A stretch of DNA of 64,000 nt from Humulus lupulus (GCF_963169125.1 NC_084797.1:92537868-92601867); one strand, 5' to 3'. Counted from the stretch's first letter, positions 24,561 to 37,007 are shown. Numbers and translations: made by a program. Notes: generated by a model from the letters alone, not told the origin.

Positions 24561-24970
24561 TCGAATGCCTTGACTCGCATTGGTCAAAGTTACAACAACC
24601 TCGAAGCTCCCCAGTGGGTATTTTGCTAAAGTAGTAGACCGGTATTTGTACTTTCTTATCCTCCCGAACATGTGATGCACTGATTGCCTGCTCGAGGTAT
24701 AAGTACAATATTTGGTGGCTCAACGAGGTTCTCTTTGAGAGCCCGGAGGGCCAACTTGCACTCGTCTGACAACTCAAACTTCTTGCCCCTTCTCAAAACA
24801 TTAAAGAATAGTAGACACTTGTCTCTGGATTTCAAGATGAACATATTCAAAGCCGCCAATTGACCCGTTAAACTGTGGAAGTCTTTATGCTTTTAAGGTG
24901 AAGGCAAGTTAATTAATGATTTGATCTTATCCTCCTTTTCCTCAATGCCTCGAGCATTCACTATAAATCA
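24561..24970 (-). pseudogene. Athila/Tat-like pol: RT end and RNase H start
   Basis: On the minus strand the sequence reads VNARGIE (RT thumb), then LAALNMFILKSRDKCLLFFNVLR and KKFELSDECKLALRALKENLVEPP (the linker typical of Tat/Athila reverse transcriptases), then VREDKKVQIPVYYFSK of RNase H. Several stops and shifts are present. It continues the fragment at 26322-26612; the two are separated by the inserted LTR at 24971-26321. Confidence 0.85.
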
Positions 24971-26321
24971 TGTGGACGCCAAAATTACACACCAAGTAAA
25001 GACCACAACTCGTGTCCAAAGCTCCTGGATGGTCACGTGAAATAATGTTTCTATGTGAATATGGAACGTTACTTAGACGTCAATACAAGAGAGTCTCTTA
25101 TTCAAGATATCAAGAGGGACCTCCCTATGCAAGAAATGTCTCAGCTTGCCTTGCCCGCCTGCCGAGACACAAGGGCCTCGCTATGGGAGGCCTATCTCAA
25201 CTGGCCTTCACCGTTTCATTCAAATCGCCTAAGTGCGCAAAGGCATGCCTAAGGGCCTCACTATTCGAGACCCCTTTGTTCAACCACTTAAGAGGTCATA
25301 CGTGCTCGTTAAGAGCCATATTGACCACTCTCCTACATGTCCCTTTCTATGTGAGGACCTTGAGTGCGGTTGCTTTTGAAGCCTCGTTGTTCAAGTGTCT
25401 TGCCTCGCCAGCCTTTGAAGCCTCACTATGCGAGGGCCATGCATGTGCTGTGTGAGGGCCATGCCGCATGGTTGCCCAATGCTTCGTACGAGGACCCCTC
25501 TCGCAAACCGTGCGCAGAAGAGGCTTGATTACAAGGGCCTCGCTATACGAGACCCCTTATCTTGCACTCAGGGGCTTCGAACGAGATCCCATCTCTCGCC
25601 AGCCCAAGGGTGGCACCGGAGGCAATTTTTCCTATCACAAGCAACCCATGCCACGTTGAAGAGGTCCTACTCATCTCCTGGAGTATGTGCCATCAGTGAG
25701 GCACATTCCCACCATGGTTCATCAGGACACATACTTGCAAGACCTCTCAAGTGTATGCAGATGGAAAACATGTAAAACCATCATCATCATTGAATATCAA
25801 GGTAAAATTGGTGAAGGCAACTAAGTTTGTTACTTCTAGAAACTTGCAAGACTTTCCACACGTAGAAAAATAAAGGAAGCTTGGAGAAAAGATGTTTCTT
25901 GGAAATGTGAGAAGGACCATTAGGTACAAGGCACGCATATGAACACAAGATGTACGACCTTGAGGGAAGTGAAGGCGTGACTCTGACATCCGTATCCGAC
26001 AAGTAGTTGTAATACAAACTCGTACGAAGAGTGGAGGCACTATCTGAGCTCCCTTGACCATGTACTAGGGCTGACACTACGACCCTCTCCACCACTACAT
26101 CTTGCACCACTATCCAAACAGTGTACCCACGTAACTTTTTATCCCCAGGGACCACAATGTATTAGGAGCCATTAAAGATCTCCTATAAATACAAGCATTT
26201 CCTTCATTGTTTTTTCTGCACTTTTCTTATCCAAGTTTTTTTTTAAGTTCTATCTACGTAGTTCTAATATTAAGCTTTGAGTTTTCCAACTTATATCGTT
26301 TACGAGTTCTCACCGTCAACA
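24971..26321 (-). mobile_element. GC-rich minisatellite LTR family, copy 2 (solo LTR)
   Basis: On the minus strand it starts TGTTGACGGTGAGAACTCG at 26321 and ends GGCGTCCACA at 24971, 1351 bp. Host Tat-like RT flanks both sides in register. The flanking 5-mers AATCA (24966-24970) and AATCT (26322-26326) match in four of five bases, consistent with an aged TSD. The left half carries CGAGGC/GCCTCG-rich repeats, for example the CTCACTATGCGAGGGCCATG blocks near 25420-25460. No coding sequence is seen. Confidence 0.85.
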
Positions 26322-26612
26322 AATCTTATGAACTTTCTCGAAGATACCCCGAATGAGAACTTTTGTGGGTTGAGTCTCATGTTATACATTCGAAGTATAA
26401 CGAAGAATTTTGTAAGGTCATCAGCATGGTTATTATTGTGTTTGAACTTGACCAGCATGTTACATAAACTTCCATTTGGTTTCCAATCTGTTCAGCAAAC
26501 ATCCTATTTACTAGTCTTTGGTACATCACTCCAGTATTTTTGAGCCCGAAAGGCATTACATTATAACAGTATAGCCCTTTGTCTGTCATCAAGCTCATAT
26601 GCTCCTAGTCAG
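26322..26612 (-). pseudogene. Athila/Tat-like reverse transcriptase palm fragment
   Basis: Minus strand: MTDKGLYCYNVMPFGLKN, then YQRLVNRMFAEQIGNQMEVYV, the fingers-palm of Tat/Athila reverse transcriptase. The catalytic YVDD is lost by a four-base deletion at about 26454-26470 that removes both Asp codons and shifts the frame; the following NHADDLTKFF and MRLNPQKFSFG motifs are in another frame. It joins the 24561-24970 fragment across the inserted LTR. Confidence 0.88.
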
Positions 26613-26621
26613 CTGCATGCA

Positions 26622-27240
26622 TGTTGGTTTTTGATCATGTGATTGACAGTGCAACGGAAGCATGGGATAATATTTCAATGCAATAATAACAATTTTTAAA
26701 GCATAAGAATGAATCACTCTAGGAATGATAACTATAATGAGATCTTTCTCATGCGTCATGAATTTGAATAAAATAGAAAATTACAAATACCTTCAAGATG
26801 TAGAACAAGTGTAGATCAAATAGCATCTCAACCTCCTAACCCACCATCTTTCATACTATGCCTCGCACAAAGAGAAGGAGACGGGTGGATGCCTATGCTA
26901 TTTTGTAGGATACTCAAGAACACAATCTCAACACATGAGAGAGTGTTATTCTCACTATTCAGAGAGAACAAAGTTCTCCATTTTTTTCTCTTGGAAAATA
27001 ACATTAAATGCATCTTATCTCTTTTTTTTTCTTGATGTTTTCTTCTATTAATATAACAATAGAAATAAGTACTAGCCCTAATCTTATTGGTCCTCTACGT
27101 GGGCCACAATCCATTTGGACTATGGTTGGCCCCAACTACATGGCTTTGGGCCCTATGGTATTTTATCTCTACAAAATGTTATTTGTTAGGCCTTTATAAT
27201 ATTATTTTATGTAGTATACATTTATACCACAAAATTAAAT
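26622..27240 (-). repeat. copia-like LTR end
   Basis: Begins TGTTGGTTTTTGATCATG, so on the minus strand it ends ACCAACA. The GCAACGGAAGCATGGGATAAT word just inside is typical of copia LTR ends. A right boundary near 27231 (ATACCACA) is a guess. No TSD partner for ATGCA (26617-26621) was found. Confidence 0.55.
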
Positions 27241-27249
27241 ATTATTAAA

Positions 27250-27676
27250 TTAATTTTCAATGAAAATTAGAACAAACATGATTAGTGGCTCCTAGATCAA
27301 CTATCTATGTACAACAATTATTTTCCACTAAACAAGCCTCAATGTCGAGCAAATCAAATTTACATTCCTTTTTGTTCTTTAACTCCTCAAGGTTCCATTT
27401 ATAGTTCCTGTTACAATACCCATCTGTATAATAGTGCAAACAATTCCCATTGTAGTTGGAGTGGGAAACTTCTTTTCCACTGCATTTGATAATGCTAGGC
27501 TTATGAGTTGTGTGCTCAGTCATTGGCAATATATTCTTTTTACTTTTCCACCTTATAATATTATCAGTTAATTTTTCATTAGCAAAAATGGACATATGTA
27601 AGTTTCCTCTAGTCATTGTATTACTATAATTAAACAAAAGAAAAATAATAAATACAACCATGTACTCATACACCAT
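27250..27676 (-). pseudogene. Ty1/copia gag-protease fragment
   Basis: A 123-residue minus-strand frame (27305-27676) carries a decayed zinc-knuckle region followed by LEELKNKKE and DLLDIEACLVENN, the usual linker in copia polyproteins. After a stop, the frame continues as IVDLGATNHVCS. That is the copia protease active site with Ser changed to Leu. The rest of pol is missing, so this copy lost its middle or is a truncated insertion. Confidence 0.68.
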
Positions 27677-28100
27677 AAATCATAGTATTTGTACAATGAA
27701 ATAAAAAATAAACATGATGCATTCTTACAAAAACCTATTCATACTCGTACAATGATGAGATAACCAACACAAGTAAGTGTCGTCGATAGGATAGGTCAAA
27801 TACTTGCTAGTTAAAACAAGACACTCTCATTTATTATTATATCAAAATATCTAATATATTTATAATAAACAATTACCGTTATTTGATAAAAAATATATCC
27901 AGATAGGGTAGTTATATTTTTCGTAAATGTAACCTATGGTTTCTAGTTTCTTGACTTAACCCATGAGTGTCGTCGATAGGATAGGTAAAACATGGAATAC
28001 ATCTTAAAACAATATCGCAAAGAGGTCTACCTGTTCAAATCCTAGCCAAAACACCATCGGATAGGGAGGACGAAAGCAAAGTCATGTCAAGCCCTGACTA
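27677..28100. other. unassigned, with a 21-bp direct repeat
   Basis: AT-rich and without genes. The word AGTGTCGTCGATAGGATAGG occurs at 27776 and again at 27966, 190 bp apart, with its following T identical too. It may be leader sequence of the copia fragment to the left. Confidence 0.5.
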
Positions 28101-28736
28101 TGTAACATCCCGTGTTTTGAACACACGTTAGTAGCAAGTTGGAGCTGGCGAAGAATTATGTGAAATATTATTTTGATGAATGGTATTATATGAATTTGTG
28201 TCAATTAGTGAATTTTTATAGCCACTGTGATGATCCGGTAAAGTATCTAACTTTATGGAAAGAAAGATTGGTCTCAGACCAAGGAGTAAACCCTAATGGG
28301 AGAAAATTATCGGATTTAATAAAATAAGGAATACTATGGCATAAAAATATTAATTTTTTCTAGAAATTGGGACTGTATAGTCGAGCTAATAAGTTTAAGA
28401 AAAATTGATTGAGGTTTGAATTACCATCAATCAGGCTTAAGAATGAGAATTTATTGCTCGGGCCTTTATGGGCATTTTGGTCAATTTGGTAAAATTACCA
28501 AAAGTATGTGATATGCGATAAATTTTATTTTTGGGTCCCATTTTATTTAATTAAATAAGCTTGGATATATTTAAAAACTATAGGGTAAAAATTATATGGA
28601 ATTTTAGATAAGAAAAATTACCAAAGGGTCCTTAAATGTCTAAGGAGAGAGGTAAAAATGAGCAAGGGCATAAATGTCTTTTCCAAGGGAGGAGAGAGAG
28701 TTTGGTGGGTGGCAAGGTTAGGCCGAGGACACCTAC
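28101..28736 (+). repeat. long non-coding LTR family, 5' fragment
   Basis: Starts TGTAACATCCCGTGTTTTGAACAC, like TGTAATGTCATGCGTTTCAGGCAC (54261) and TGCAACGCCCTGCGTTTCGAGTAC (60403). A second shared block (GGTCTCAGACC...ACCCTAATGG...TCGG near 28270) follows at the same distance. It is cut at 28736 by another LTR start. Confidence 0.7.
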
Positions 28737-28974
28737 TATAACGTCCCAAATTATATTGCTTAAGGCCTTGATTAGGGGGCCAGGATGGAAAATTATGGAT
28801 ATTATGTGATTATGTGATATATATGTGTATCATTATATGATTATGTGAGTTATATAATAATATTACTTGATATGCATGTTTAGGTGTTTTAAATATGCAT
28901 GTGGGCCCATTTCTGATTAATAGGACAATTTTTGTAATTTGGCTGGTTATGGGTATATTTAGCGTAGATGTGAT
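28737..28974 (+). repeat. gypsy LTR 5' fragment
   Basis: Starts TATAACGTCCCAAATTATATTGC, then GGCCTTGATTAG, matching the start of the gypsy LTRs at 29798 and 37020. The TG end has decayed to TA. It stops where the GC-rich-family LTR begins at 28975. Confidence 0.72.
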
Positions 28975-29797
28975 TGTTGATGGTGAGAACTCATCAACTA
29001 TGTCAAGTTTGAAAAATCAAAGTGTAGTGCTCATGAATGAAGAACTTCAAAAATCTAAACAGAAACTTATAAAATAGTTGCAGAAGAAAAATGGAGAAAA
29101 GAACTTGGATTTCTCTTTTGTGTCCAACTACAGTGTTTTTTCCAACCCCTTTCCACGTGGAAGTGGGGTTCCTTTTATAGTGGGCTCTAATGGCCCCTGG
29201 TACATTATGGTCCAAGGGACCAGATGGTACACAAGTACACTATCAAGAGATTGGTCTCAGGGGTAGTGGTGCTGGCTCCAGTACATGGTCAGATTCCGTG
29301 GGGATGTCTACACTACTTATTTAGTACGAGTGTGAGAGGAGTTGCACCAGGCGTAGTGGTGGTGGTGGTGGTTTCTACTCTGAAATCTGGTTAAAAGCAT
29401 ACAGGCCATGTCCCCTCTCCTAATACTCCCACTACTTGTCTGGCGTGGGCCTTGTGTCCATGCTTTATCTCCCCTGGATTTGTTAGGTTGCTCTGTATTT
29501 CTTCTGACTTTGCATGAATCGCTATGAGGCATCCCCAGTTAGTTCTTAATGGTGCGTTAAGGAGGTCCTTGATCTTATTAGACCCACAGTAAGAGTGGTG
29601 CCCCGTTAGTAGCACTTATCTTAAGGGGAGGGATAAGGCCCCTCCAACGAGGCCCACTACCTACACGACCCCTAGTGGCACGGATGTGACGAGGTGAGGT
29701 GGGGGCGTCTCTCGCGAGGCCCATGGCGCGGCTGGTGCGCAGGTCGAGGCGAGGGTGAGACACTGGTCTCGCGAGGCCCATGGCGTGCATAGTGTGC

Positions 29798-32035
29798 TGT
29801 AACAACCCAAAATCACTAATATGGCTCAAGGGCCTTGATTAGTTTATTAATTTATGAGTGAATTTATGAGTGAATTTATTAATTTAAAAGCCCGATTATA
29901 TGAGAAGCATGCTAGTATGGCTATATGAATGTACATGTGATTATATGTTATATTTGAGAGAACCACATTATTATGTGGGTAAATCTGCAGCATGCAACTC
30001 GAGGCAATCCTAGGGAGCTAGTTGAGGGGTATTTCGGGTACTAGATGATTATTTGGGTTATCGGGTTATAGAAATAAATAATTGGAGAAACATTTGAGGC
30101 TAGGAAGCTTAGGCAGGAATATTGGGGAATTTTACCATTTTGCCCTCGGGGACGTTTCTGGTACCCCGAGCCTCGGGAACGACGTAATTAATCAAGGTTA
30201 GACTAAGTAAAATAGAAACCAGTAGAAAAAAAAACCCAAACCGACCCTTTAACGTTCCTTCTCTTCTCTTCTCTTCTCTTTTCTCTCTAAAGGAAAGCTT
30301 TTGAAACCTAAGGAGATTCAGCTGGAACTCTGAGATTGGAGTTGAATTTTTGAGGGATTAGCTCAGTTCTAACTAAGGGAAACTCAACCAAGACTAAGGT
30401 AAGAACTGAATTACACTCTTGAGCACTAGAATTCTATGTTTTAGCTGGGTTTTTAAAGTGTTTATGGTTTTTATGTTTAAGGACTAAATTGAAACTGGAA
30501 GCTTGGGTTTTAGCTCAGAAATTGTTAAGGAAGTGGTTCATCAAAGAAGGTAAACTTCAATTTGTAGTTTTGAGTTTAAATTCTGAGTTTGCATGACTGG
30601 TTTTAGAGTCTTGAGCTACTGGGTTTCAGAAATCGAAATGGAATTTTAATGAGTTTTTAAGCTAGGTTTTCTGTTTGATTATGTTGCTATAATCATGTTA
30701 AAATCGTTGTGATCAATGGGTTTTGGAATTAGGTTGCTTTGGGGTGGTTTTGGGCAAGGTTAGGATGTTAGGAATGGTGGATTTTCTGGGCACGAAGGGT
30801 TGGGCCACGAGTCTGTTCTAGAGTGTCGCAGCCGAAGAGGCTCTACAGTGGGGAAGCGCGGCGGCGCATGTCTATCTTCAGAGAGGCCTAGCCTCTATTT
30901 CAGGGGCGGGCTGCGGCATGCGTTTTAGGGGCTGCGGCCCTTAAGGATATTTTTGATATTTTGGAGGTTTTAAGCGCGGGAACCTAACCTAGGGTGCTCG
31001 GGATCGATTCCACCACCGTGTTTGGTGGAATTCGATGTCCCAGAAACTAGAACTCCATCCGGAAATATTAACGCAATTATTAATGGTACTCCCTATCTTG
31101 GTTGTGACTAGGTATTAAGCTACGGCTCGGGAAGCGGATTGTGCTCGAGAGGCGTCGCTCGTAATCAGTAAACTCGGGAATTAAAGGTAAGAAAACTACA
31201 CCCGGTTGTGGGTTTATAATGGGACTAAGGGTTCCCTATTTTGTATTCTTTCTAAAGGATGGTATTATGCCGTGTAAACAGTAAACCAACGGCCTAAGAG
31301 TGTCAAAGGTTACACTAACGCATAGGGCGCAGCTCAGCCACTGGCAATTGAGGACAGCTTATATGCACTGAGCTTGGTTTAAGCGGGCCGGAGTCAGTGG
31401 GGTAAACAGAGGGTGCGACCTACGGTGTCGACCCTGATTATTATGTGGTTTGTTTGTTATTATTGATTGGAGGATTGTTATGCTGTATAGCTAAGTGATG
31501 ATTAACTGACTCTTTCGTTGAATCTTCATGCTTTGTGATTATTTTGGTATGTTAGGTGTATGAACATGCTTAAAGGGTTATCCAAATGTTATTATTGCTT
31601 GTTATATAATATGATATGTTTTCTTGCCGAGCCTTGGCTCACGGGTGCTTCGTGGTGCAGGTAAAGGCAAGGGCAAGCTTGATTAGCCCTGATTTGGAGA
31701 GCTCTAAGAGCAGAATGTACATGATCAGCTGCTCAGCCGCCACGGTTAAGGGGAGACAGGGACAAGGAAACCATAAAGTTTTGTTTTGCCTTTAGAAAGG
31801 TTGGTGGTTGTCTGTACACTGGAAATTTTGTAAACAGACTTTTTAACGCTATTTCTTTTGGGATCCCATGTGTAAATGTTTAATTATATGGAAAGTATCT
31901 TTTGAGACCAAAACCTTTTAACCCTAGCACATTAATGACTTTAGAATTCACGTTTTTAACTGGTTGGGTTGGTTAGCAAGTCCTGCACCTTTACAAATAC
32001 ACAATGTAGCGGTCTTGGCTATCTAGGGTGTTACA
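29798..32035 (+). repeat. 5' LTR of the 29798-39264 element
   Basis: TGTAACAACCC at the start, GGGTGTTACA at the end, 2238 bp. Compared with the 3' LTR it lacks about 50 bp near 30027 (the GGGAAAGTCAC...GGGCAAGTC segment) and keeps about 36 bp near 31390 that the 3' LTR has lost. A GC-rich part lies near 30790-30940. The conserved GCAGGTAAAGGCAAGGGCAA motif is at 31657-31676. Confidence 0.92.
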
Positions 32036-32038
32036 ACT

Positions 32039-32050
32039 TGGTATCAAAGC
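32039..32050 (+). other. primer binding site, initiator tRNA-Met type
   Basis: TGGTATCAAAGC, three bases after the 5' LTR. It differs by one base from TGGTATCAGAGC, the complement of the plant initiator tRNA-Met end that primes reverse transcription in this clade. The minus-strand element has the same variant at 46247-46258. Confidence 0.9.
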
Positions 32051-32516
32051 CTCCTAGGTTTGAGGGTTCCTGAAGACCGACTGGACATGTACATTCGCTT
32101 CTAGAGACAAGCTCGATTTAGAGTTTGATAATGTTTATATGTGCTTATATTCTTGTATGTTTGGAATGAATTATGAATGTTGTTATTTATTGAATTAATA
32201 GGAAGCATGAGATACTGATAGGGCCTAGCGCTTGACTGCTGTATGAAAATATTAAGGCATGCTTATTAGCATCACTGTGCATGTAAAAGAATATTTGGAT
32301 GATTAACTGCATACTGTGTATGGGTGAATGCTTTTATCTTAGCTGTTGTGTGGTAATGTTGGGGCATGCTTATTAGCAGCCGGTGCATGTGGATAAATGC
32401 CTATATTTTGACTGTTTGTGATTTGTTATGTTCCTTTGGTGGAATTTGGAGAAGCTTTTACCCTGTCATTATGGGTTGATAGCCGAGTCGTTGATTGCAG
32501 ATTGACTTGGATAGCT

Positions 32517-33470
32517 ATGCGTCCAAGAAAATCTACGCGACTAGCCAACACTAGGTCTGGGACTGGGGGTGATGACCAGGGCCAGATTCCTCCGCCAGTC
32601 CCTGAGATCTGGCAGCAACTTATGGCAAATATGCAGGCGCAATTACAGAGTCAAGATGAACAGATTCGCTTGTTGCGACAGTAGGTTCCATCAGGGAGTG
32701 CTGCCCCTATTGTACCACCTGCAGTGGTACCAATTGTACAGTCAGGGGAGGTTGGGAACAGGTGGGAGCTGTTATATGAGCGGTTCAGGAAGCAGCAGCC
32801 CCTAATCTTTGAGGGACATGACAGAGTGGCCTGTGCCACGTATATGTTGAGAGAGGATGCCTGCATCTGGTAGGAAGTGGCCTCATAGACCAGGGATGTC
32901 ACTGCATTGAGTTGGGAAGGATTTAAAGATTTGTTCAGTCAGAAGAACTATAATGTTGCCATCAAAGCAGCAAAGGTTAATGAGTTCGTAGGACTGGTTC
33001 AGGGTAGCATGATAGTTACAAAATATGCCCTGAAATTTGACAGACTCGCGAAGTTCGCACTAGACCTTGTGCCTATAGATGCAGCCAGGCAAGACAGGTT
33101 CATTAGGGGGCTTAATGCTATGATAGCCCGGGATGTTAGAATTACAACGGTACCTGGAGGAACAACTTATGCCCAGGCCGTTGAGAAGGCTCTTACCACT
33201 GAGGAAGCGGAGAACAAAATTTGGAAGGAAAGTGTAGTGAGGCGCGAGGGTCGCAGGGTGGTGCCTTCTTATTTTGGATCAGAAGGGGCGGAGGCCCCAA
33301 TGATTTCAAAAGAAAGATCCCTGACACTTCGACTGCTGTTGGTCCTGATAGGAGGGGTCGGGGTGGTCAGGGCAGCTGTCAGGGTAGCGGTGAACCATGG
33401 AGGAGTTATCCAGAGTGCCCAAGGTGTAGAAGAGGCCATTAGGGTGAATGTCGGGCTAAGGCTGGTTATG
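32517..33470 (+). pseudogene. gag, broken
   Basis: The likely start is the Met at 32517 (MRPRKSTRLANTRSG); the 33 codons upstream do not look like gag. A stop replaces Gln at 32685. An internal deletion of about 27 codons near 32817 removes the PLKAEHWM region, which is present in the 40449-50380 element. The capsid resumes at 32907 (SWEGFKDLFSQKNYN...KFDRLAKFA...GLNAMIARDVRI) and shifts frame after about 33250. In the zinc knuckle only GTVGHLKKDC is recognisable. Confidence 0.88.
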
Positions 33471-34200
33471 TGCGTGGCACGGTGGGGCACCTCAAGAAGG
33501 ATTGCCCAACAGTGAAGAAAGGGGAAGCAGGAAAGGTGGACAGCTTGACTCCAACTCGAGTGTTCAACTTGATGCAGGCAGAGGCCGAGGCTAGCCCCTT
33601 GGTAGTGACAGGTCAGCTTTCTAGCGCTAGCTCTCCTTTTTTTGTATTGATTGATTTTGGTGCTACACATTCCTTTGTTTCTAGTAAAGTGATCGAGAGA
33701 CTGTGTAGACCTAGTGAGTATCGAACTGCGGGGTTTGGGACTTTATTTCCTACTGGGGAACTGGTAGTTTCTAGGAGATGGATTAGGGCACTGCCAGTGA
33801 TGGTTGATAGTAGGGAGCTTTCTATTGACTTTATTGAGCTAGATATGGAGGACTTCGACATGATCTTAGGGATGGATTGGTTTGTCAGATATGGGGCTAC
33901 TATTGACTACAGGAAGAAGATGGTGACTTTTGAGCCTGAGGGCGAGGATCGTTTTGTCTTTGTGGGTGCAGTATGTGGACCTCGCGTACCAATGATATCT
34001 GCACTGAGGGCCAGAGACTTGTTATAGGGTGGATGTATAGGTTTTTCTGGCTAGTGTAGTGGACACTACCAAGATGTTTCCAGCAAGGCCGAGTGAGACC
34101 AAGGTGGCTTGTGAGGTTTTGGATGTATTTCCGGAGGAGCTACCGGAGTTGCTGCCACGTAGGGAGATTTAGTTTGTTATTGAGTTAGCACCGGGGATAG
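33470..34200 (+). pseudogene. aspartic protease, broken
   Basis: Open for 185 residues in a frame different from gag and RT. The active site reads DFGATHSF, Ser changed to Phe beside the catalytic Asp, a change expected to harm activity. The FDMILGMDWF motif follows. A stop at 34025 and a frameshift before 34227 separate it from RT. Confidence 0.88.
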
Positions 34201-35450
34201 AACTAGTATCAACAACGCCATATAGGATGGCACCAGCAGAGTTGAAAGAGTTGAAGAAACAGCTGCAAGAACTTCTGGATTTGGGATTCATCAGACCTAG
34301 TTACTCTCCATGGGGTGCTCCAATTTTGTTTGTTAAGAAGAAAGACGGGACTCGAAGAATGTGCATAGACTACAGGGAATTGAACAATTTGACTATTAAG
34401 AATAAATACCCTCTACCAAGGATTGATGACTTGTTCGATCAGCTGGAAGGAAAGACTGTGTTCTCAAAGATTGATCTTCGATCTGGTTATCACCAGCTGA
34501 GGATCAAGGATAAGGACATACCAAAGACGACCTTCCGAATGCGGTATGGGCACTACGAGTTCTTGGTCATGTCTTTTGGTTTAACCAATGCCCCAGCAGC
34601 TTTTATGGATCTAATGAACATGGTGTTCAAGGATTTCTTGGATCAGTTTGTGATTGTCTTCATCGACGACATCTTAGTATACTTCAGTTCAGAAGCAGAG
34701 CACCAGCGAGATCTCTGACAGGTCTTACAGAGGTTAAGGGAGCATCAGTTATAAGCCAAGTTTAAGAAATGTGAGTTTTGGTTGCGAGAGGTGACTTTTC
34801 TTGGGCATATAGTTGGTGTAGAAGGGATTAAAGTGGATCTGTCCAAAGTCGAAGCAGTGAGAGATTGGCCGAGGCCAAGGAACGCCTCAGAGGTGCGGAG
34901 TTTTCTTGGGTTGGCAGGCTATTTCAGGCGGTTTGTAGAGGGATTTTCAAATATTTCTTCACCAAAGACAGAGGTGACAAGAAAGAACCAGAAGTTTGTT
35001 TGGTCAGAGAAGTGTGAGGACAGTTTCCAAGAGTTGAAGCAACGACTTATTACTACACCTGTACTGAGTCTTCCTTCGGAAGAAGGAAAGTTTGTAGTAT
35101 ACTGTGATGTATCGAGGATGGGTTTGGGCTGTGTGCTGATGCAGAATGAGAAGGTTATAGCTTATGCATCGCGACAACTGAATTAGTATGAACAGCGGTA
35201 TCCTACCCATGATCTGGAGCTGGCGGCAGTGGTATTCGCACTGAAGGTTCAACGACATTATCTGTATGGTGAGAAGTGTGAGATATACACTGACCATAAG
35301 AGTTTGAAGTATTTCTTCACCCAGAACGATCTGAACATGAGGCAAAGGCATTGGTTAGAGTTGGTTAAGGATTATGATTGTGACATTCTTTATCACCCAG
35401 GGAAAGCCAATATTGTGGCAGATGCATTGAGCCGGAGGGGCTCTAGGTAG
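34200..35450 (+). pseudogene. reverse transcriptase and RNase H, stops only
   Basis: All pieces (34227-34718, 34782-35186, 35229-35450) lie in one frame. RT motifs are clear: [53 protein letters not shown] and catalytic FIDDILVY. RNase H follows with [25 protein letters not shown] and [11 protein letters not shown]. Stops occur at about 34719, 34752, 35187 and 35448. The active-site residues are still present, so death came through nonsense changes and not through loss of the motifs. Confidence 0.92.
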
Positions 35451-36983
35451 CTATTAAATTCTATTCAGATCTCGAGAGAATTGGCTGATGAGATGGCCAA
35501 GGCAAAGATAGAGCTGGAGGTGGACCGGTTGGCCAATATTACCTTGCAGTCGACCTTGCTAGAGTGGATCAAGGAGGGGCAGTTGGTAGATGGGCAGCTT
35601 CAGGAAGTTAGGCAGAATGTCTTAACAGGAATAGCTAAGGATTATTCTGTTTCTGAGGCTGGTATGCTTCGATATCAGGGGCGGATTTTTGTTTTGGCAG
35701 ATGAGGGGATCAGACGAGAGATACTAGATGAGTCTCACACTATGCCATACTCGCTTCATCTGGGTACCACAAAAATGTATCAGGATCTATAGACATTATA
35801 TTGGTGGCCTGGGATGAAGAAGGATGTGGTAGGGTATGTGGCCATATGTTTGACATGTCAGCAGGTGAAGGCTGAGCATCAGTGGCCAGCAGGGTTGCTT
35901 CAACCTTTGGGTATCCCTGAGTGGAAGTGGGAAGACATTACTATGGATTTTGTGGGAGGTCTACCCAGAATAGTGGGACTTTGTGACTCGGTGTGGGTAA
36001 TAGTGGACAGATACACCAAGTGAGCTCATTTTCTACCAGTGAAGTCAACTTACACAGTGGAGTAGTATGCAGAGTTGTATATGAGGGAGATACTTCGTCT
36101 CGATGGGGTTCCCAAGTCCATTGTATCTGATGGAGACCCTATCTTTACCTCCAAGTTCTGGGGAGCTCTACAGAAAGCTATGGGGACTCAACTGAAATTT
36201 AGCACAACTTTTCATCCTTAGACTGATGGACAGTCTGAGTGGATGATTCAGGTGTTGGAGGATATGCTTAGGGCATGTGTGATTGATTTCGAGGGGTCTT
36301 GGAGTAAGTATCTTCCGTTGATTGAGTTCTCGTATCACAACAGTTATCAATCAACGATTGGAATGACTCCTTATGAGTTACTATATGGAAGGAAGTGTAG
36401 GTCACCCATTCATTGGGACAAGATGGGTGAGAGAAAGTATTTGGGGCCAGACATGGTTCAGAAGACAAGTGAAGCTATTTAGAAGATTTGAGCCAGGATG
36501 CTTGCTTCACAGAGTAGGCAGAAAAGAAACGTTGATCCTAGGTATAGAGACTAGGAGTTTCAGGTTGGGGACCACATGTTTCAGCGAGTTTCACCACTGC
36601 GACAGGTGAAGAGGTTTAGATTAAAGGGCAAGTTGAGCCTTCGATTTGTTGGACCTTTCGAGATTTTAGAAAGTATTGGACAGGTGGCTTATAGGTTGGC
36701 CTTGCCACCTTCGTTGTCGAGAGTTCATGATGTTTTCCATGTCTCTATGTTGCGAAAGTATGTCTAATATCCGACACATGTATTGAAGTATGAGGATTCA
36801 GAGTTACAGACAGATTTGTCCTACGAGGAGCGACCGATTCAGATTTTGGACTGAAAGGATAAAGTTCTATGGAACAAGATGATTTCGTTAGTTAAAGTGT
36901 TGTAGAGAAATAGCAAGGTCGAGGAAGCGACCTGGGAGCTAGAGACGGTGATGCGGGATTAGTATCCTGAGCAATTCAGGTAA
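35451..36983 (+). pseudogene. integrase with chromodomain-like tail, stops only
   Basis: Same frame as RT, broken by about eleven stops. Seen: the zinc-binding part (DESHTMPYSLH...CLTCQQVK), core [22 protein letters not shown] and TDGQSE, the GPFEILE C-terminal domain (36576-36767), and a chromodomain-like end EEATWE...YPEQF with the natural stop near 36981. Several stops fit C-to-T or G-to-A changes of CAG, CGA or TGG codons; a few do not. Confidence 0.9.
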
Positions 36984-37007
36984 ATTTCGAGGACGAAATA
37001 CTCAGTA

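Noticed and set aside
24054..24629. 191-residue plus-strand open frame
   Set aside because: No recognisable domain. Its last third is antisense to decayed Tat-like RNase H, and no promoter or splice context stands out.
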